A DNA stretch of 35,250 nt from Pseudomonas kairouanensis (GCF_004682055.1 NZ_QUZU01000058.1:1-35250), one strand, 5' to 3'; numbered from the stretch's first letter, positions 16,393 through 24,806 are shown. Translations and numbers: made by a program. Notes: generated by a model not told the origin, from the sequence alone.

Positions 16393-17350
16393 GGGACTTC
16401 TCCTTGAGCCAGCGGGTGATGCGCTGCAACGGGGTGGGCGGCAGCACGCGGGCAGTGCCACGGGCAAAGTAGCGCTCGACGTAGTACTGCGCGCTGGTCA
16501 GCACGGTGGTGATGATCAGGTACCACACCGTCGCCACGATCAGCAGCGGAATCACCGCCTGGGTGCGGTTGTAGATGACCTGCACGGTGTAGAACAGCTC
16601 CGGCAGCGCCAGCACGTAGACGATGGAGGTGCCTTTGACCAGGCCGATGATCTCGTTGAAGCCCGACGGCAGGATCGAGCGCAGTGCCTGGGGCAGGATG
16701 ATCCGGAAGATCCGGCGCGAGGCCGGCAACCCCAGGGCCGCCGCCGCTTCATGCTGGCCGGCGTCCACGCCGATCAGGCCGCCGCGGATAATCTCCGCCG
16801 CGTAGGCCGCCTGCATCAGGCTCAAGCCCAGTACAGCCACGGTGAACTGGCTGAGCACGTCCACCGTGGACCACTCGGCGAACACCACGCGGGTGAAGGG
16901 CACGCCCAGTACGATGTGGTCGTACAGGTAGGCGAAGTTGTAGAGGATGATCAACACCAGCAGCGCCGGCATCGAGCGGAAGAACCAGATATAGCCCCAG
17001 GCCAGGGCCGCCAGCAGTGGTGAACCCGACAGTCGCGCCAGGGCCAGCGCGGTGCCGAGGATGATGCTGAACACCGTGCTCAACAGGGTCAGCAACAGCG
17101 TCTGGCCCAGGCCACGCAGCACCGACGGTGAAAAGAACCACTGACCAAACACGCCCCACTCCCAACGCGGGTTGGTGGCCAGCGAATGCACGATGGCCAA
17201 CAGCACGAGCGCGGCGAAGATCGACCCGGCCCAGCGCCAGGGGTGCCGCGCGGGCACCACCTGCAGGGCCTTGATCGGCGTGGAGACACGGACCGCAGGG
17301 GCCGTGCTGGCCTGTTCAATCAGGTCGTAGGGTTTGGCGACAATGGGCAT
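16385..17350 (-). CDS. Polar amino acid-type ABC transporter permease
   Basis: Inner-membrane channel subunit of the HisM/GlnP family, 321 residues, longer than the usual 220-250 because of about 70 extra residues before the core. The extra part includes a transmembrane helix (WAGSIFAALVLLAIVHSLA, about 40-58) and a periplasmic stretch. The core carries the family hallmarks: LRGLGQTLLLTLLSTVFSI, YIWFFRSMPALLVL, and the coupling loop EAAAALGLPASRRIFRIILPQALR followed by GFNEIIGLVKGTSIVYVLA. A GAGGAA ribosome site lies just before the ATG. The gene begins 25 bases after the TonB receptor and overlaps the ATPase by eight. It is the only permease gene, so the channel is probably a homodimer. Confidence 0.93.
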   Translation of the reverse strand: MPIVAKPYDLIEQASTAPAVRVSTPIKALQVVPARHPWRWAGSIFAALVLLAIVHSLATNPRWEWGVFGQWFFSPSVLRGLGQTLLLTLLSTVFSIILGTALALARLSGSPLLAALAWGYIWFFRSMPALLVLIILYNFAYLYDHIVLGVPFTRVVFAEWSTVDVLSQFTVAVLGLSLMQAAYAAEIIRGGLIGVDAGQHEAAAALGLPASRRIFRIILPQALRSILPSGFNEIIGLVKGTSIVYVLALPELFYTVQVIYNRTQAVIPLLIVATVWYLIITTVLTSAQYYVERYFARGTARVLPPTPLQRITRWLKEKSHE

Positions 17351-17375
17351 GTTTTATTCCTCGCGGGTTGCGGCC

Positions 17376-19769
17376 TTAAAAGGCATAAGTCAGCCGGGTG
17401 TAGTAGTAACCGCCGGTAAAACCGAAGGGCGAATAAGTGCCGTAGCTACTGACCATGGTGCTGCTGGGCACGCCTTGTTTCTTGGGGTACACGTCAAACA
17501 GGTTCTTGGCGCCGATGGCGATGTTCAGGTCTTTGGTGAGGTTGTAGCCAAGGTCGAGGTCGGTGATCCATTTGGCGCTGTAGACCCGGTCGAGGCTGCG
17601 ATCGGCCGACACGTTGACCTCCTTGTAGGAGCCGTAGCGGGTCAGGGCCAGGTTGAGGTTGAAGCGGTCGATGCTCCAGTCACCGCCCAGGATCAGCTTG
17701 GTGCTGGGCTGTACGCCGGTGATCAGGTTGCGCGCCTGGCGATCCATCAGGTCGTAGGCGGTGCCCAGGATCGTGGTGGATTCCTTGTAGTTGAGGATCC
17801 TGGTCTGGTTCCAGTTGAACGCGGCGGTCCATTTCAGCGAGCCGTATTGGCCCAGGTCCTGGCTGTAGTTGCTGACCAGGTCCAGGCCTTTGGTACGGGT
17901 GTCGGCTCCGTTGATAAAGTACTGCCCGCCCGACGTGGAGTTGATGCCGTTGCCTTGCAGTACCTGGGTGATTTCAGGGCCGAGCAAGGTGCCGGTGAGG
18001 GTGATGCGGTCGCGCAGGTTGATCACGTAGGCGTCGGCGGTGAAGCTCAGGCGATCGGTAGGCGTCAGGGTGAACCCGAGGCTGAAGTTGGTGGAGCGTT
18101 CAGGCTTGAGCTCCTGGGCGCCCAAGGCTTGGGCAGCGGCGGAACCCACCGGCAGCACGCCGTAGTTGATCGACTGGTACACCCCATCCACCACGCCATA
18201 GGTGGTGGAACGCGCACTGAACAGGCTGTTGGCCAGGGACGGCGCACGGAAACCGTTGCTCACCGTGGCGCGCACGGCAAATTGCGGGGTGAAGTCATAC
18301 CGGGTCGTCAGCTTGCCGCTGCGGGTGGCACCCACGCCTTCGTTGTAGTGCTCGTAACGGAACGCGGTGCCGATATACCAGTCGGGCACGGGGTTAAAGC
18401 CCACATCGACGTAGCTGGCCAGGCTGTTGCGCGAGGCGGTGGCTTCTTCTTCCGGCGAGATGCCGTTGGTGACCTGGGCCCCGGACGATGCGCAATTGCC
18501 GGGGGCCACGCAGTAGCCGCCGTTGGCATAGGACGCGTAGTCACCGGACTGCACCTCATAGGTGTCGCGTCGGTGCTCGAAGCCATAACTCACATCCAAT
18601 GGCTTTTGCAGGCCGATGTCGAAGCCGCGCTTGAAGTCGAGGTTGGTGGTCAGCTCGGTGGAAATCCAGGTGCCGGACGTGAAGTGATTGGGCGTGGCTT
18701 CGCCCAGGGACGGGTTCTGGTTATGGGTGGTGCCCTGCTCCGCGTCGTTGCGTCCGTATGTGGTGGACAGGTCCCAGGCCCACTCGCCCACCGTGCCCTT
18801 GCCACCGAATGCGGCCTGGAAGTCGTCCTCGTCGATAAACCAGGTGGGCGTATAGCCGCCGGGATAACCGTTGGGCCCGGTGGTGATGGTGTTGGTGATG
18901 GTCGGCAGGCGGAAGTTCTGGCCCTGCTCGGCCTTGCGCCGGGAATAGGTGGTGAAGGAATACAGGCTGAAATTGTCGTCGATGGGCAGTTCGGCGTTGT
19001 AGCCCAGGGTCAACAGGTTGGTCTTGGGCGTGCCATACCCGCCGTAGGTCGAGCGGCCGGCCTGTTCATAGGCCTGGGCATAGGTGTAGCCGTTGGCACT
19101 GGCCTTGTTGTCATCGTTTTGGCTGCGGGCATCAAGCGACAGCTGCACGATGCCGCCGTTGCCGATTTCGAAGCCTTTGTTGAGGCTTTGTTGCACGGTC
19201 TGCTTCTTGCCGTCATAGCCCTGCCCCACGTTGGTCACCGATGTGCCGCTGGTGTCGGCCTTGAGGATCACGTTGATCACCCCGGCGATGGCATCCGAGC
19301 CGTATTGGGCCGCAGCGCCGTCTCTTAATACTTCAACGTGGTCGATGGCGCTGATGGGGATCAGGTCCAGGTCGGCTGGTGCGGCACCGGTGTTGATCCC
19401 GTTGATGTTCAAGGTGGCACTGGTATGGCGGCGCTTGCCGTTGACCAGCACCAGCACCTCGGCCGCGCTCAGGCCCCGCAGGTTGGGGGCGCGGGCAATG
19501 CCGCTGGCGTCCCAGCCGGTTTTTTCCGGCAGGGTCAGCGACGGGATCACAGCGCTCAAGGCTTCCATCAGGCCGGGCTTGCCGGTGCTCTGCAATTGCT
19601 TGGCGCTGACCACATCGATGGGCACCGGGCTGCTGGTGACGGTGCGCTGCTCGGCGCCACGGTTACCGGTGACGACCACGGTAGAGAGGGTGCTGTCGTC
19701 CTGGGCCTGGGCGGTGTTGGCCAGGATTGCCAGTGCCAGTACGGCGGTGGGGGTTAACGCTTGCTTCAT
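17376..19769 (-). CDS. TonB-dependent outer-membrane receptor (second copy)
   Basis: Energised outer-membrane importer, 797 residues, first gene of the second operon. The signal peptide runs to about residue 22 (ending AQA), then a TonB-box-like STLSTVVVTG. The plug contains EVLVLVNGKRRH and IDHVEVLRDGAAAQYGSDAIAG, nearly identical to the paralogue at 6465-8909, and the barrel ends with aromatic YYTRLTYAF. Two ATGs lie six bases apart. The one at 19769 is preferred because AGGA lies six bases upstream, whereas it directly touches the one at 19775. Two cysteines in a loop (CVAPGNC, encoded near 18500) could form an extracellular disulfide. Its operon suggests uptake of an amine- or amino-acid-like compound rather than a siderophore (inference). 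Confidence 0.94.
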   Translation of the reverse strand: MKQALTPTAVLALAILANTAQAQDDSTLSTVVVTGNRGAEQRTVTSSPVPIDVVSAKQLQSTGKPGLMEALSAVIPSLTLPEKTGWDASGIARAPNLRGLSAAEVLVLVNGKRRHTSATLNINGINTGAAPADLDLIPISAIDHVEVLRDGAAAQYGSDAIAGVINVILKADTSGTSVTNVGQGYDGKKQTVQQSLNKGFEIGNGGIVQLSLDARSQNDDNKASANGYTYAQAYEQAGRSTYGGYGTPKTNLLTLGYNAELPIDDNFSLYSFTTYSRRKAEQGQNFRLPTITNTITTGPNGYPGGYTPTWFIDEDDFQAAFGGKGTVGEWAWDLSTTYGRNDAEQGTTHNQNPSLGEATPNHFTSGTWISTELTTNLDFKRGFDIGLQKPLDVSYGFEHRRDTYEVQSGDYASYANGGYCVAPGNCASSGAQVTNGISPEEEATASRNSLASYVDVGFNPVPDWYIGTAFRYEHYNEGVGATRSGKLTTRYDFTPQFAVRATVSNGFRAPSLANSLFSARSTTYGVVDGVYQSINYGVLPVGSAAAQALGAQELKPERSTNFSLGFTLTPTDRLSFTADAYVINLRDRITLTGTLLGPEITQVLQGNGINSTSGGQYFINGADTRTKGLDLVSNYSQDLGQYGSLKWTAAFNWNQTRILNYKESTTILGTAYDLMDRQARNLITGVQPSTKLILGGDWSIDRFNLNLALTRYGSYKEVNVSADRSLDRVYSAKWITDLDLGYNLTKDLNIAIGAKNLFDVYPKKQGVPSSTMVSSYGTYSPFGFTGGYYYTRLTYAF

Positions 19770-20020
19770 AGCCATTCCTGCTTATCCAAATCGCGAAGTC
19801 GGGCAGTCACGCGCACGGGCGCGGTGCTCGGGTTCAGGGGGGTGCTGCGGCGATTTGGGGCTAGGTGTAGCGCGAGCGCGGGGGGTGAATTGGCAACATA
19901 CGTTGAATTCCCTTCCAACGATTCTGCGGCGGGCTTGATTACCCGGTTATGGGGGCAGAATCTGAATCACGATGGGTACCATCCTGGGTCAGGGGTAGGC
20001 TGTTGGGATCAAACATAACG
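19770..20020 (-). promoter_or_regulatory. Leader of operon 2 with nested stem-loop
   Basis: A roughly 250-base GC-rich leader lies between an AT-rich block and the TonB receptor gene. Bases 19920-19927 and 19955-19962 are perfect 8-base complements (GATTCTGC/GCAGAATC). Inside them 19930-19933 and 19942-19945 (CGGG/CCCG) form a second stem. This could be an mRNA element or an operator. The word GGGGGGTGAAT near 19880 also occurs upstream of operon 1 near 11030. I see no open frame of note and no recognised riboswitch. Confidence 0.35.
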
Positions 20021-20130
20021 GAATGGGTTTTGAAAATATAATGCTGTTTTGGTCTAAGCTAATATTCTTAGATTTCATTATTTTTTGATTTTGTTATTCA
20101 TTTTAATAATGTCTTTTTGAGATTATCCGC
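20021..20130. promoter_or_regulatory. AT-rich block between operon 2 and the toxin-antitoxin pair
   Basis: GC falls sharply here, with words such as TTTTGATTTTGTTATTC. The block lies about 250-350 bases upstream of the operon 2 receptor gene (minus strand), the same spacing as the AT-rich block upstream of operon 1. It probably holds the operon 2 promoter, but no clear -35/-10 pair can be defined. Bases 20131-20235 show nothing I can name. Confidence 0.35.
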
Positions 20131-20240
20131 AGTAGGGCATGGGCTTTGCGGATGACTCGAAATGCATAATTTCATCAGGATGACACCCGTCAACTTTTTG
20201 CAGACTTGCGCGCGTTTAAGAAAGTCGATTACGCACCCTT

Positions 20241-20278
20241 CGTATAGCTAATAAATACACACGTATAGACAATAGCTA
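20241..20278. promoter_or_regulatory. Candidate operator/promoter of the toxin-antitoxin pair
   Basis: The word CGTATAG occurs at 20241-20247 and 20262-20268, 21 bases apart (two helical turns). The palindrome TAGCTA occurs at 20245-20250 and 20273-20278. Ribbon-helix-helix antitoxins typically bind such repeated short sites upstream of their own operon, and these lie 70-110 bases before the antitoxin ATG. The role is inferred from position and repetition. Confidence 0.45.
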
Positions 20279-20348
20279 CACACAACCCTACGATCTGCCC
20301 AAGGAGGCGAAACCTGGAAAAACATCTCTTTCACGATGGGAATCAAAC

Positions 20349-20633
20349 ATGACTGCGACTACGCAAAAACCCAAACCCGTTCCAATCAACATGAGAGCGG
20401 ATGAACGAAAGCGCAACCTGATCGATCTTGCGGCCGCCATGTCCGGGCGTGACCGAACCAGCTTCATCCTTGATGCTGCTTGCCAAAAAGCAGAAGAGGT
20501 CATCCTGGATAAGCGTTTGTTCTTTCTCGACGACGTTGCTTTTGACGCATTTGAACAGGCCATGGAAGCCAACCCGGTACGAGGTAATGAATGCCTGCAT
20601 CAACTTCTCAACCGACCCAAACGGTGGAGCTGA
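20349..20633 (+). CDS. DUF1778 ribbon-helix-helix antitoxin (TacA-like)
   Basis: Antitoxin partner of a GNAT toxin, 94 residues. Residues about 11-52 match the DUF1778 DNA-binding fold: VPINMRADERKRNLIDLAAA followed by SGRDRTSFILDAACQKAEEVI. The C-terminal part with LDDVAFDAFEQAMEANP is the usual toxin-wrapping segment. It lies directly upstream of the toxin and overlaps it by 43 bases, the standard order for TacA-TacT pairs. GGGA lies before the ATG. Like other RHH antitoxins it probably represses its own operon at the repeats near 20241-20278. Base composition is visibly lower in GC than the flanking operons, suggesting acquisition by transfer. Confidence 0.92.
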   Translation: MTATTQKPKPVPINMRADERKRNLIDLAAAMSGRDRTSFILDAACQKAEEVILDKRLFFLDDVAFDAFEQAMEANPVRGNECLHQLLNRPKRWS

Positions 20634-21112
20634 GGGCCCCCGAAAAGCTGACCGACGAACATATCCTGGATCAATTCGACTCAGGTGAGCCGTCCATCAA
20701 CCATTACTTGCAAAGGCAGGCGCGCAAAGCTCAAGCGGCCAAACAAGCAGTTGTTTATGTCGTCTGTCTCAAAGGCACTTCAATCGTGATGGGCTACTAC
20801 ACGCTGTCGAGTGGTTCCATCGCACGGGAAAGCGTCGGTCCGAAAAACCATCAACGCAATTCTCCGAGCGTGCACCCCGTGACACTGCTGGTGCGCATGG
20901 GGATCACTCAAGCAATACAGGGTCGCGGCTTTGCAATCGACCTGCTGCAAGATGCTATTGAACGGGCCATCAGCGCCTCGAACACCATTGGGTCCAGTGC
21001 CGTGATTGTTCATCCATTGAATGAGCGCCTTTCCAATTTCTATATCAAGTACGCGGGTTTTATCCCGTGCCCAGGGCTTTCGCCGATTACGCTGATGCTC
21101 GCGCTTCGTTAA
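20591..21112 (+). CDS. GNAT-family acetyltransferase toxin (TacT-like)
   Basis: Acetyltransferase of 173 residues. Known members of this type acetylate the amino group of aminoacyl-tRNA and block translation. The N-terminal APEKLTDEHILDQFDSGEPSINHYLQ is characteristic of TacT-like toxins. The acetyl-CoA-binding loop is IQGRGFA (Gln110-Gly113 and after), and the C-terminal SNFYIKYAGF contains Tyr151, matching the position of the catalytic tyrosine. All key parts look intact, so an active toxin is likely. The ATG at 20591 has GAGG six bases upstream, inside the antitoxin gene. No other gene follows before the repeat region at 21161. Confidence 0.92.
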   Translation: MPASTSQPTQTVELRAPEKLTDEHILDQFDSGEPSINHYLQRQARKAQAAKQAVVYVVCLKGTSIVMGYYTLSSGSIARESVGPKNHQRNSPSVHPVTLLVRMGITQAIQGRGFAIDLLQDAIERAISASNTIGSSAVIVHPLNERLSNFYIKYAGFIPCPGLSPITLMLALR

Positions 21113-21160
21113 CGAGACAATCCGTTCTTTCGGAAAAGCTACCGTTCTACAGGGGATGGG

Positions 21161-21463
21161 CTGTGTGGCAGTCACCGAAAATACGGTGTGCCAGCCAGTG
21201 AATAAGTTGACTGACACACCGCATTCGCGAGCAAGCCCGCTCCCACATTTGAATGGTGATCGGCACACACTCACCGGTCGGCTCTAAGGCCGCCGCGCTC
21301 TTGCTTTTGATCTGGGGTCGCCCCGTCAACCATGTGTCCGGTCCGTACAGGTCCCTCCAAAAGTGACCCGCTGTAAGAGCGGAACCATAGGCAGCCGTTA
21401 CCTAAATAACGGATATGTACACCAGCCAAAATACCGCCATCGGGGGCAAGCCCCCTCCCACAC
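21161..21463. repeat. Composite repeat: degraded REPIN, tail, tandem-hairpin module, single REP
   Basis: From left to right: a decayed left REP arm (about 21163-21195) and spacer; an intact right REP (about 21222-21247); the tail ending GCTTTTGATC (about 21280-21312). Then comes a module at about 21356-21420 with two hairpins: 21368-21372/21378-21382 (CCGCT/AGCGG) and 21395-21400/21407-21412 (CCGTTA/TAACGG). Last is a single REP at 21434-21463 (GGGGGCAAGCCCCC). The module plus REP recurs in the opposite orientation at 34885-34985. The right REP lies 15 bases beyond the stop of gspD and would form a hairpin in that transcript. Bases 21113-21160 between the toxin gene and the repeats show only a weak TCCG/CGGA stem, not a convincing terminator. 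Confidence 0.85.
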
Positions 21464-21478
21464 TCAAAGCGCGTTTCA

Positions 21479-23677
21479 TCAGTTGGCTGGCCGCAAAAGC
21501 TGCATCTGCTGCCGGTAATCATCCGTCACCTGCCGCGCCTTACTCCCACTGGTAATCACCCGAGGCGTAATCAACACAATCAACTCCGTCCTATCCTTGG
21601 ACTTGCTGGTATTGCCAAACAACCACCGCAACCCCGGGATCTTCCCCAGGTAGGGCACCGCGCTCACCGACTCCGCGTTGTCCTGCTTGATCAACCCCCC
21701 CAACAACACCGTCTGCCCACTCTGCACCGCCACTTGCGTCGACACCGAACGCGTGGAAATACGCGGGTTATTCTGCGTGTCACTGGCCGTCTGCGCCTCG
21801 GCATCGCTGACCTGCTGCTGGATATCCATGTACACCAAGCCCCCCGGATTGATGCGCGGCACCACATCCAGAATCACCCCGGTCTGCACGTATTCAACAC
21901 TGCTCAGCGTGGTATCCGAGGTACCGGTATTCACCGTGGTCTGGCTGATGGGAATGTTGTCACCCACCTGGATCTGCGCCGGTTGGTTGTTCATCACCAC
22001 CAGCGATGGCGCCGACAGCACTTGGGTGCGGCCGTTGGTTTCCAGGGCGTGCAGGGCCACTTGCAGATTGGAGCTGACGAAGGAATAGAACAACGAGTCC
22101 GCCGCCCCCAGCCCTGCCCCGCCACCGCCCAGCGCGCCTTGGCTGCCGGAGGTATTGGCCACTGTGGTGCTGGTGGAATTGCCCGCCAGACGCCCGAGGT
22201 ACCACTGCACCCCTAGGTCCAGTTCGCCACTGAGCTTGACCTCAAGGATGCGGGTTTCGATCTGCACTTGCAGCGGCGGATTATCGAGGCGCTTGATCGC
22301 CGATTCGATTTCCTTCCACTGCACCGGGCGGGTGCGCACCAGCAGTTGATTACTGCTTTTCTGCGCCGTGATGCGGGTACCGGCGTCGAGGCTTTTGGTG
22401 GGTGCATCGTCGGAAGTGCCCTGCTCGGTATTGTCCTGCTCGGCTTCGGGTGCCTCCTCGTCATCCGCACCGGGCTGGCTGTTATTGAGGTTGTTGCTCA
22501 AGCCACCGGGCATGCTGCCGGACGTGCTGTTGGTGCCCGGCGATGAGAGCGTTGCCGTGCGCAGGCCCGGCGCAACCTTGGCCGGGGCGTCGTCCTTGAT
22601 CGCGCCGGTGCCGTAGATTTGCCGCAGGTACTTGGCCAGGTCGGTGGCCTTCATGTTGCGCACGTCGTACACGTACATCTGCGGCTCGTTGCCGCCGCCT
22701 TCGTCGATGGTGTGGATCCAGTCGCCGACTTCACTCAGGTACTGCGGCTGCGAAGAGATCGCCACCACCGAGTTGGTGCGCTCGATCGGCAGGAACCGCA
22801 CCATGCCCGCCAGGGGCATGCCGCTGTCGGGGCCGAACATTTTTTGCAGCTCGGGCATCAGCTCGGCCACCGAGGCGCGTTGCAGGCCGAACACACCCAC
22901 TGACATGCCCTTGAGCCAATCCACATCAAAGGTGTCGATGGTGTCCTGGTAATTGGCCAACTCTTCCGGGGTGCCGGCCAGGCTCAAAACGTTGCGGGCC
23001 GGGTCCACCAGCAAAAAGGCATTTTCCCTGGCAAACGGCTTGAGCAGTTTTTGCATCTCGGTGGCCGAGATGTAGCGCAGCGAAAACAGCCGTGCCGACA
23101 GGCCGCTGGACGGCTGGGCGACACGCATCTGCGGCACCAGCTTGCCGGCCACGGCCTGGTTGGCGGGCAGGATCACGTAGCGGTTGCCCTGCTTGATCAT
23201 CGCGTTGTCGGTCCAGGACAACAGGGTTTCCAGGATCGACAGCGCCTGCTGCTTGTCCACTGGCTTGGAGGTGGAGAAGCTGACATTGCCCTTCACGCCC
23301 TGGGCGATGCTGTAGTTCTCGTGCAACAGATCCCCCATCACGCTGTTGATCACCGCTTCGATCGGCTGGTCGGCAAAGTTGAACACGATATCGCCACCGC
23401 CCTGCTCGCCCGCCGGGGCTGCTGTGGGCGGGCGCACGAATTGCTGGTTGCCGCGGATCAGTTGACGTTGGGCAGGCGTCTTGGCCTGGGGCTGTGGCGG
23501 CAGCTCGCTGGCCGGTTCGACGGGCGGACGCTGCGAGCCGGTGCCTTGCATGGCCTCGTGCATCAGCACGTCGTCCGGGTCGAGGTGGTCGGGCAGTGAG
23601 CCACAGCCGCCGAGAGAAACGGCGGTGGCCAGGCAAAACACGGTGGTGCGCAAGGCGCCGGGGACTGTATCGATCAA
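21479..23677 (-). CDS. gspD: Type II secretion secretin GspD, probable lipoprotein
   Basis: Outer-membrane channel of the type II secretion machine, 732 residues. An N-terminal signal ends in a lipobox-like LGGC (Cys25), so it may be a self-anchoring liposecretin as described for HxcQ; no pilotin gene is present. N0 is about 96-170 (DIVFNFADQPIEAVI), N1 about 197-255, N2 about 258-325 and N3 about 333-465. N3 is interrupted by a low-complexity Ser/Gly/acidic insert (about 378-430). The secretin domain follows, with VPYLGKIPGLRWLFG and ELIVLITPRVI near the end. The start is a TTG overlapping the previous gene's TGA; no ATG precedes the signal sequence, so translation probably depends on coupling. 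It is the last gene of the operon. Confidence 0.93.
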   Translation of the reverse strand: MIDTVPGALRTTVFCLATAVSLGGCGSLPDHLDPDDVLMHEAMQGTGSQRPPVEPASELPPQPQAKTPAQRQLIRGNQQFVRPPTAAPAGEQGGGDIVFNFADQPIEAVINSVMGDLLHENYSIAQGVKGNVSFSTSKPVDKQQALSILETLLSWTDNAMIKQGNRYVILPANQAVAGKLVPQMRVAQPSSGLSARLFSLRYISATEMQKLLKPFARENAFLLVDPARNVLSLAGTPEELANYQDTIDTFDVDWLKGMSVGVFGLQRASVAELMPELQKMFGPDSGMPLAGMVRFLPIERTNSVVAISSQPQYLSEVGDWIHTIDEGGGNEPQMYVYDVRNMKATDLAKYLRQIYGTGAIKDDAPAKVAPGLRTATLSSPGTNSTSGSMPGGLSNNLNNSQPGADDEEAPEAEQDNTEQGTSDDAPTKSLDAGTRITAQKSSNQLLVRTRPVQWKEIESAIKRLDNPPLQVQIETRILEVKLSGELDLGVQWYLGRLAGNSTSTTVANTSGSQGALGGGGAGLGAADSLFYSFVSSNLQVALHALETNGRTQVLSAPSLVVMNNQPAQIQVGDNIPISQTTVNTGTSDTTLSSVEYVQTGVILDVVPRINPGGLVYMDIQQQVSDAEAQTASDTQNNPRISTRSVSTQVAVQSGQTVLLGGLIKQDNAESVSAVPYLGKIPGLRWLFGNTSKSKDRTELIVLITPRVITSGSKARQVTDDYRQQMQLLRPAN

Positions 23678-24198
23678 GGGGTGGGCTCGTGAGGAAGGGT
23701 AATGGGCGGTGTAGTGGACGGCGGCGGCAAGCGCAGGGTCTTGAGGCTCAACGTTTGGGTGCGGCCATCCAGGGCAAAACGGGCATCGCGGGGGGTGAGG
23801 TGTTCCAGGCGCCAGCCATTGGGCAGGGCCTGGCCCTGGTGGATTTTGAGCGCAGGACCGTCGGCCGGTTTGAGCAGTGCCACGCGCAACTCCCCATCCA
23901 GCACCACACCGGTCAATACCAGGCTCGACAAGCTCGACGCCTGGGCCTGGCCCACTGCGTGATCAGGGCTGCGGTCGGGGCTGAACAACGGCGCTTGCCA
24001 GGTACCCGCCAGGCTTTCCAGGCTGGCCTGCGGCGCACTCAGGACCTTGGCCGACGCGTGGACGGAGGCCGAGGGGTCAGGCGCAGGCAGCCACTGCGGC
24101 GCATCGCCGACGCTGCTCAGGATCACCACCATCAGCCCGCCCAACAGGCCGGCCAAGCCCAGCAACCCCCACTCGATGGGGCGCAATGCAGGGATCAT
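23674..24198 (-). CDS. Type II secretion GspC/GspN-like protein (XpsN type)
   Basis: Bitopic inner-membrane protein, 174 residues. It has one N-terminal transmembrane helix (about 9-28, GLLGLAGLLGGLMVVIL) and a periplasmic domain. Residues about 90-150 (LTGVVLDGELRVALL ... GWRLEHLTPRDARFALDG) resemble the homology region of GspC, which contacts the secretin N0 domain. No PDZ domain is present, and the C-terminus is proline-rich. Its place between gspM and gspD is that of XpsN in Xanthomonas, and no separate gspC is in the operon, so it probably fills the GspC role of linking the inner-membrane platform to the secretin. Both ends overlap neighbours by four bases. The name is uncertain because GspN is used for unrelated proteins too. 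Confidence 0.75.
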   Translation of the reverse strand: MIPALRPIEWGLLGLAGLLGGLMVVILSSVGDAPQWLPAPDPSASVHASAKVLSAPQASLESLAGTWQAPLFSPDRSPDHAVGQAQASSLSSLVLTGVVLDGELRVALLKPADGPALKIHQGQALPNGWRLEHLTPRDARFALDGRTQTLSLKTLRLPPPSTTPPITLPHEPTP

Positions 24199-24806
24199 CG
24201 GCTCACCTGCCTGGCATCGGCCGGTTGCAGGTAACCGCGCACCAACAGGTGCACCACCAGTTTTCCGGCCCCCCCGCTGGCGGGGGCATCCGGGCGGCGG
24301 CGGATGCTCATTTCGTCCACGAACAGGAACGGCCGCTGATACTCCAGCGCCTGCAGAATCGCGGTCAACGGCTCGATGGCGCAGTCCAGGGTCAGGCTGA
24401 CCTTGACCTGGCGATAGGGCTCGCTGTCATCCTGCTCGGGGGTGATGGGCATGCGCTGGGTCAGCTTGCAGCCGCCGCCGAGGTTGGCCTGGCTGCTGAT
24501 CAGGTCGGCGGTGCGCTGCATCAAATCAGCGGCCACGGCGCTGGGGTCATCGCCGGGCAACAGGCTGGTGCTGCTGGCCGGATCCTGGCGCGCCTGCTCC
24601 AGTTGTTCGCGCAGTGAGGCGCCCTGCTGCAACAGGCCGGCGTAGCGCTGTTGTTGCTCGCGCAAATGGTCGGCCTGTTCGCCCATGGCGCGCAGGGGGC
24701 CGGCGAACCAGCTGTCGATCAACAGCCAATAGGCCGCGCCCAGCACCAGGGCCAGCAATAGCAGCGCGGCGCCGCGACGTTCACGGGGTGTCAGTGGTCG
24801 GCGCAT
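24195..24806 (-). CDS. gspM: Type II secretion platform protein GspM
   Basis: Inner-membrane platform component of 203 residues. It has an arginine-rich start, one transmembrane helix (about 13-30, AALLLLALVLGAAYWLLI), a coiled-coil-prone stretch (about 40-75, rich in Gln, Glu and Arg) and a periplasmic ferredoxin-like domain of the XpsM/PilO type. It partners GspL. The ATG at 24806 has AGGAGG six bases upstream, the best ribosome site in the operon, and overlaps gspL by 26 bases; an upstream reading to 24833 is less likely. The weak sequence conservation of this family means the name rests on topology, size and position between gspL and the GspC/N-like gene. Confidence 0.85.
   Translation of the reverse strand: MRRPLTPRERRGAALLLLALVLGAAYWLLIDSWFAGPLRAMGEQADHLREQQQRYAGLLQQGASLREQLEQARQDPASSTSLLPGDDPSAVAADLMQRTADLISSQANLGGGCKLTQRMPITPEQDDSEPYRQVKVSLTLDCAIEPLTAILQALEYQRPFLFVDEMSIRRRPDAPASGGAGKLVVHLLVRGYLQPADARQVSR

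Noticed and set aside
21113..21160. Rho-independent terminator after the toxin gene
   Set aside because: The only stem is four base pairs (TCCG/CGGA) and no T run follows.
1..21463. Repeated palindromic units as a CRISPR array
   Set aside because: The copies are kilobases apart, lack regular spacers and have the REP core; no cas genes are present.
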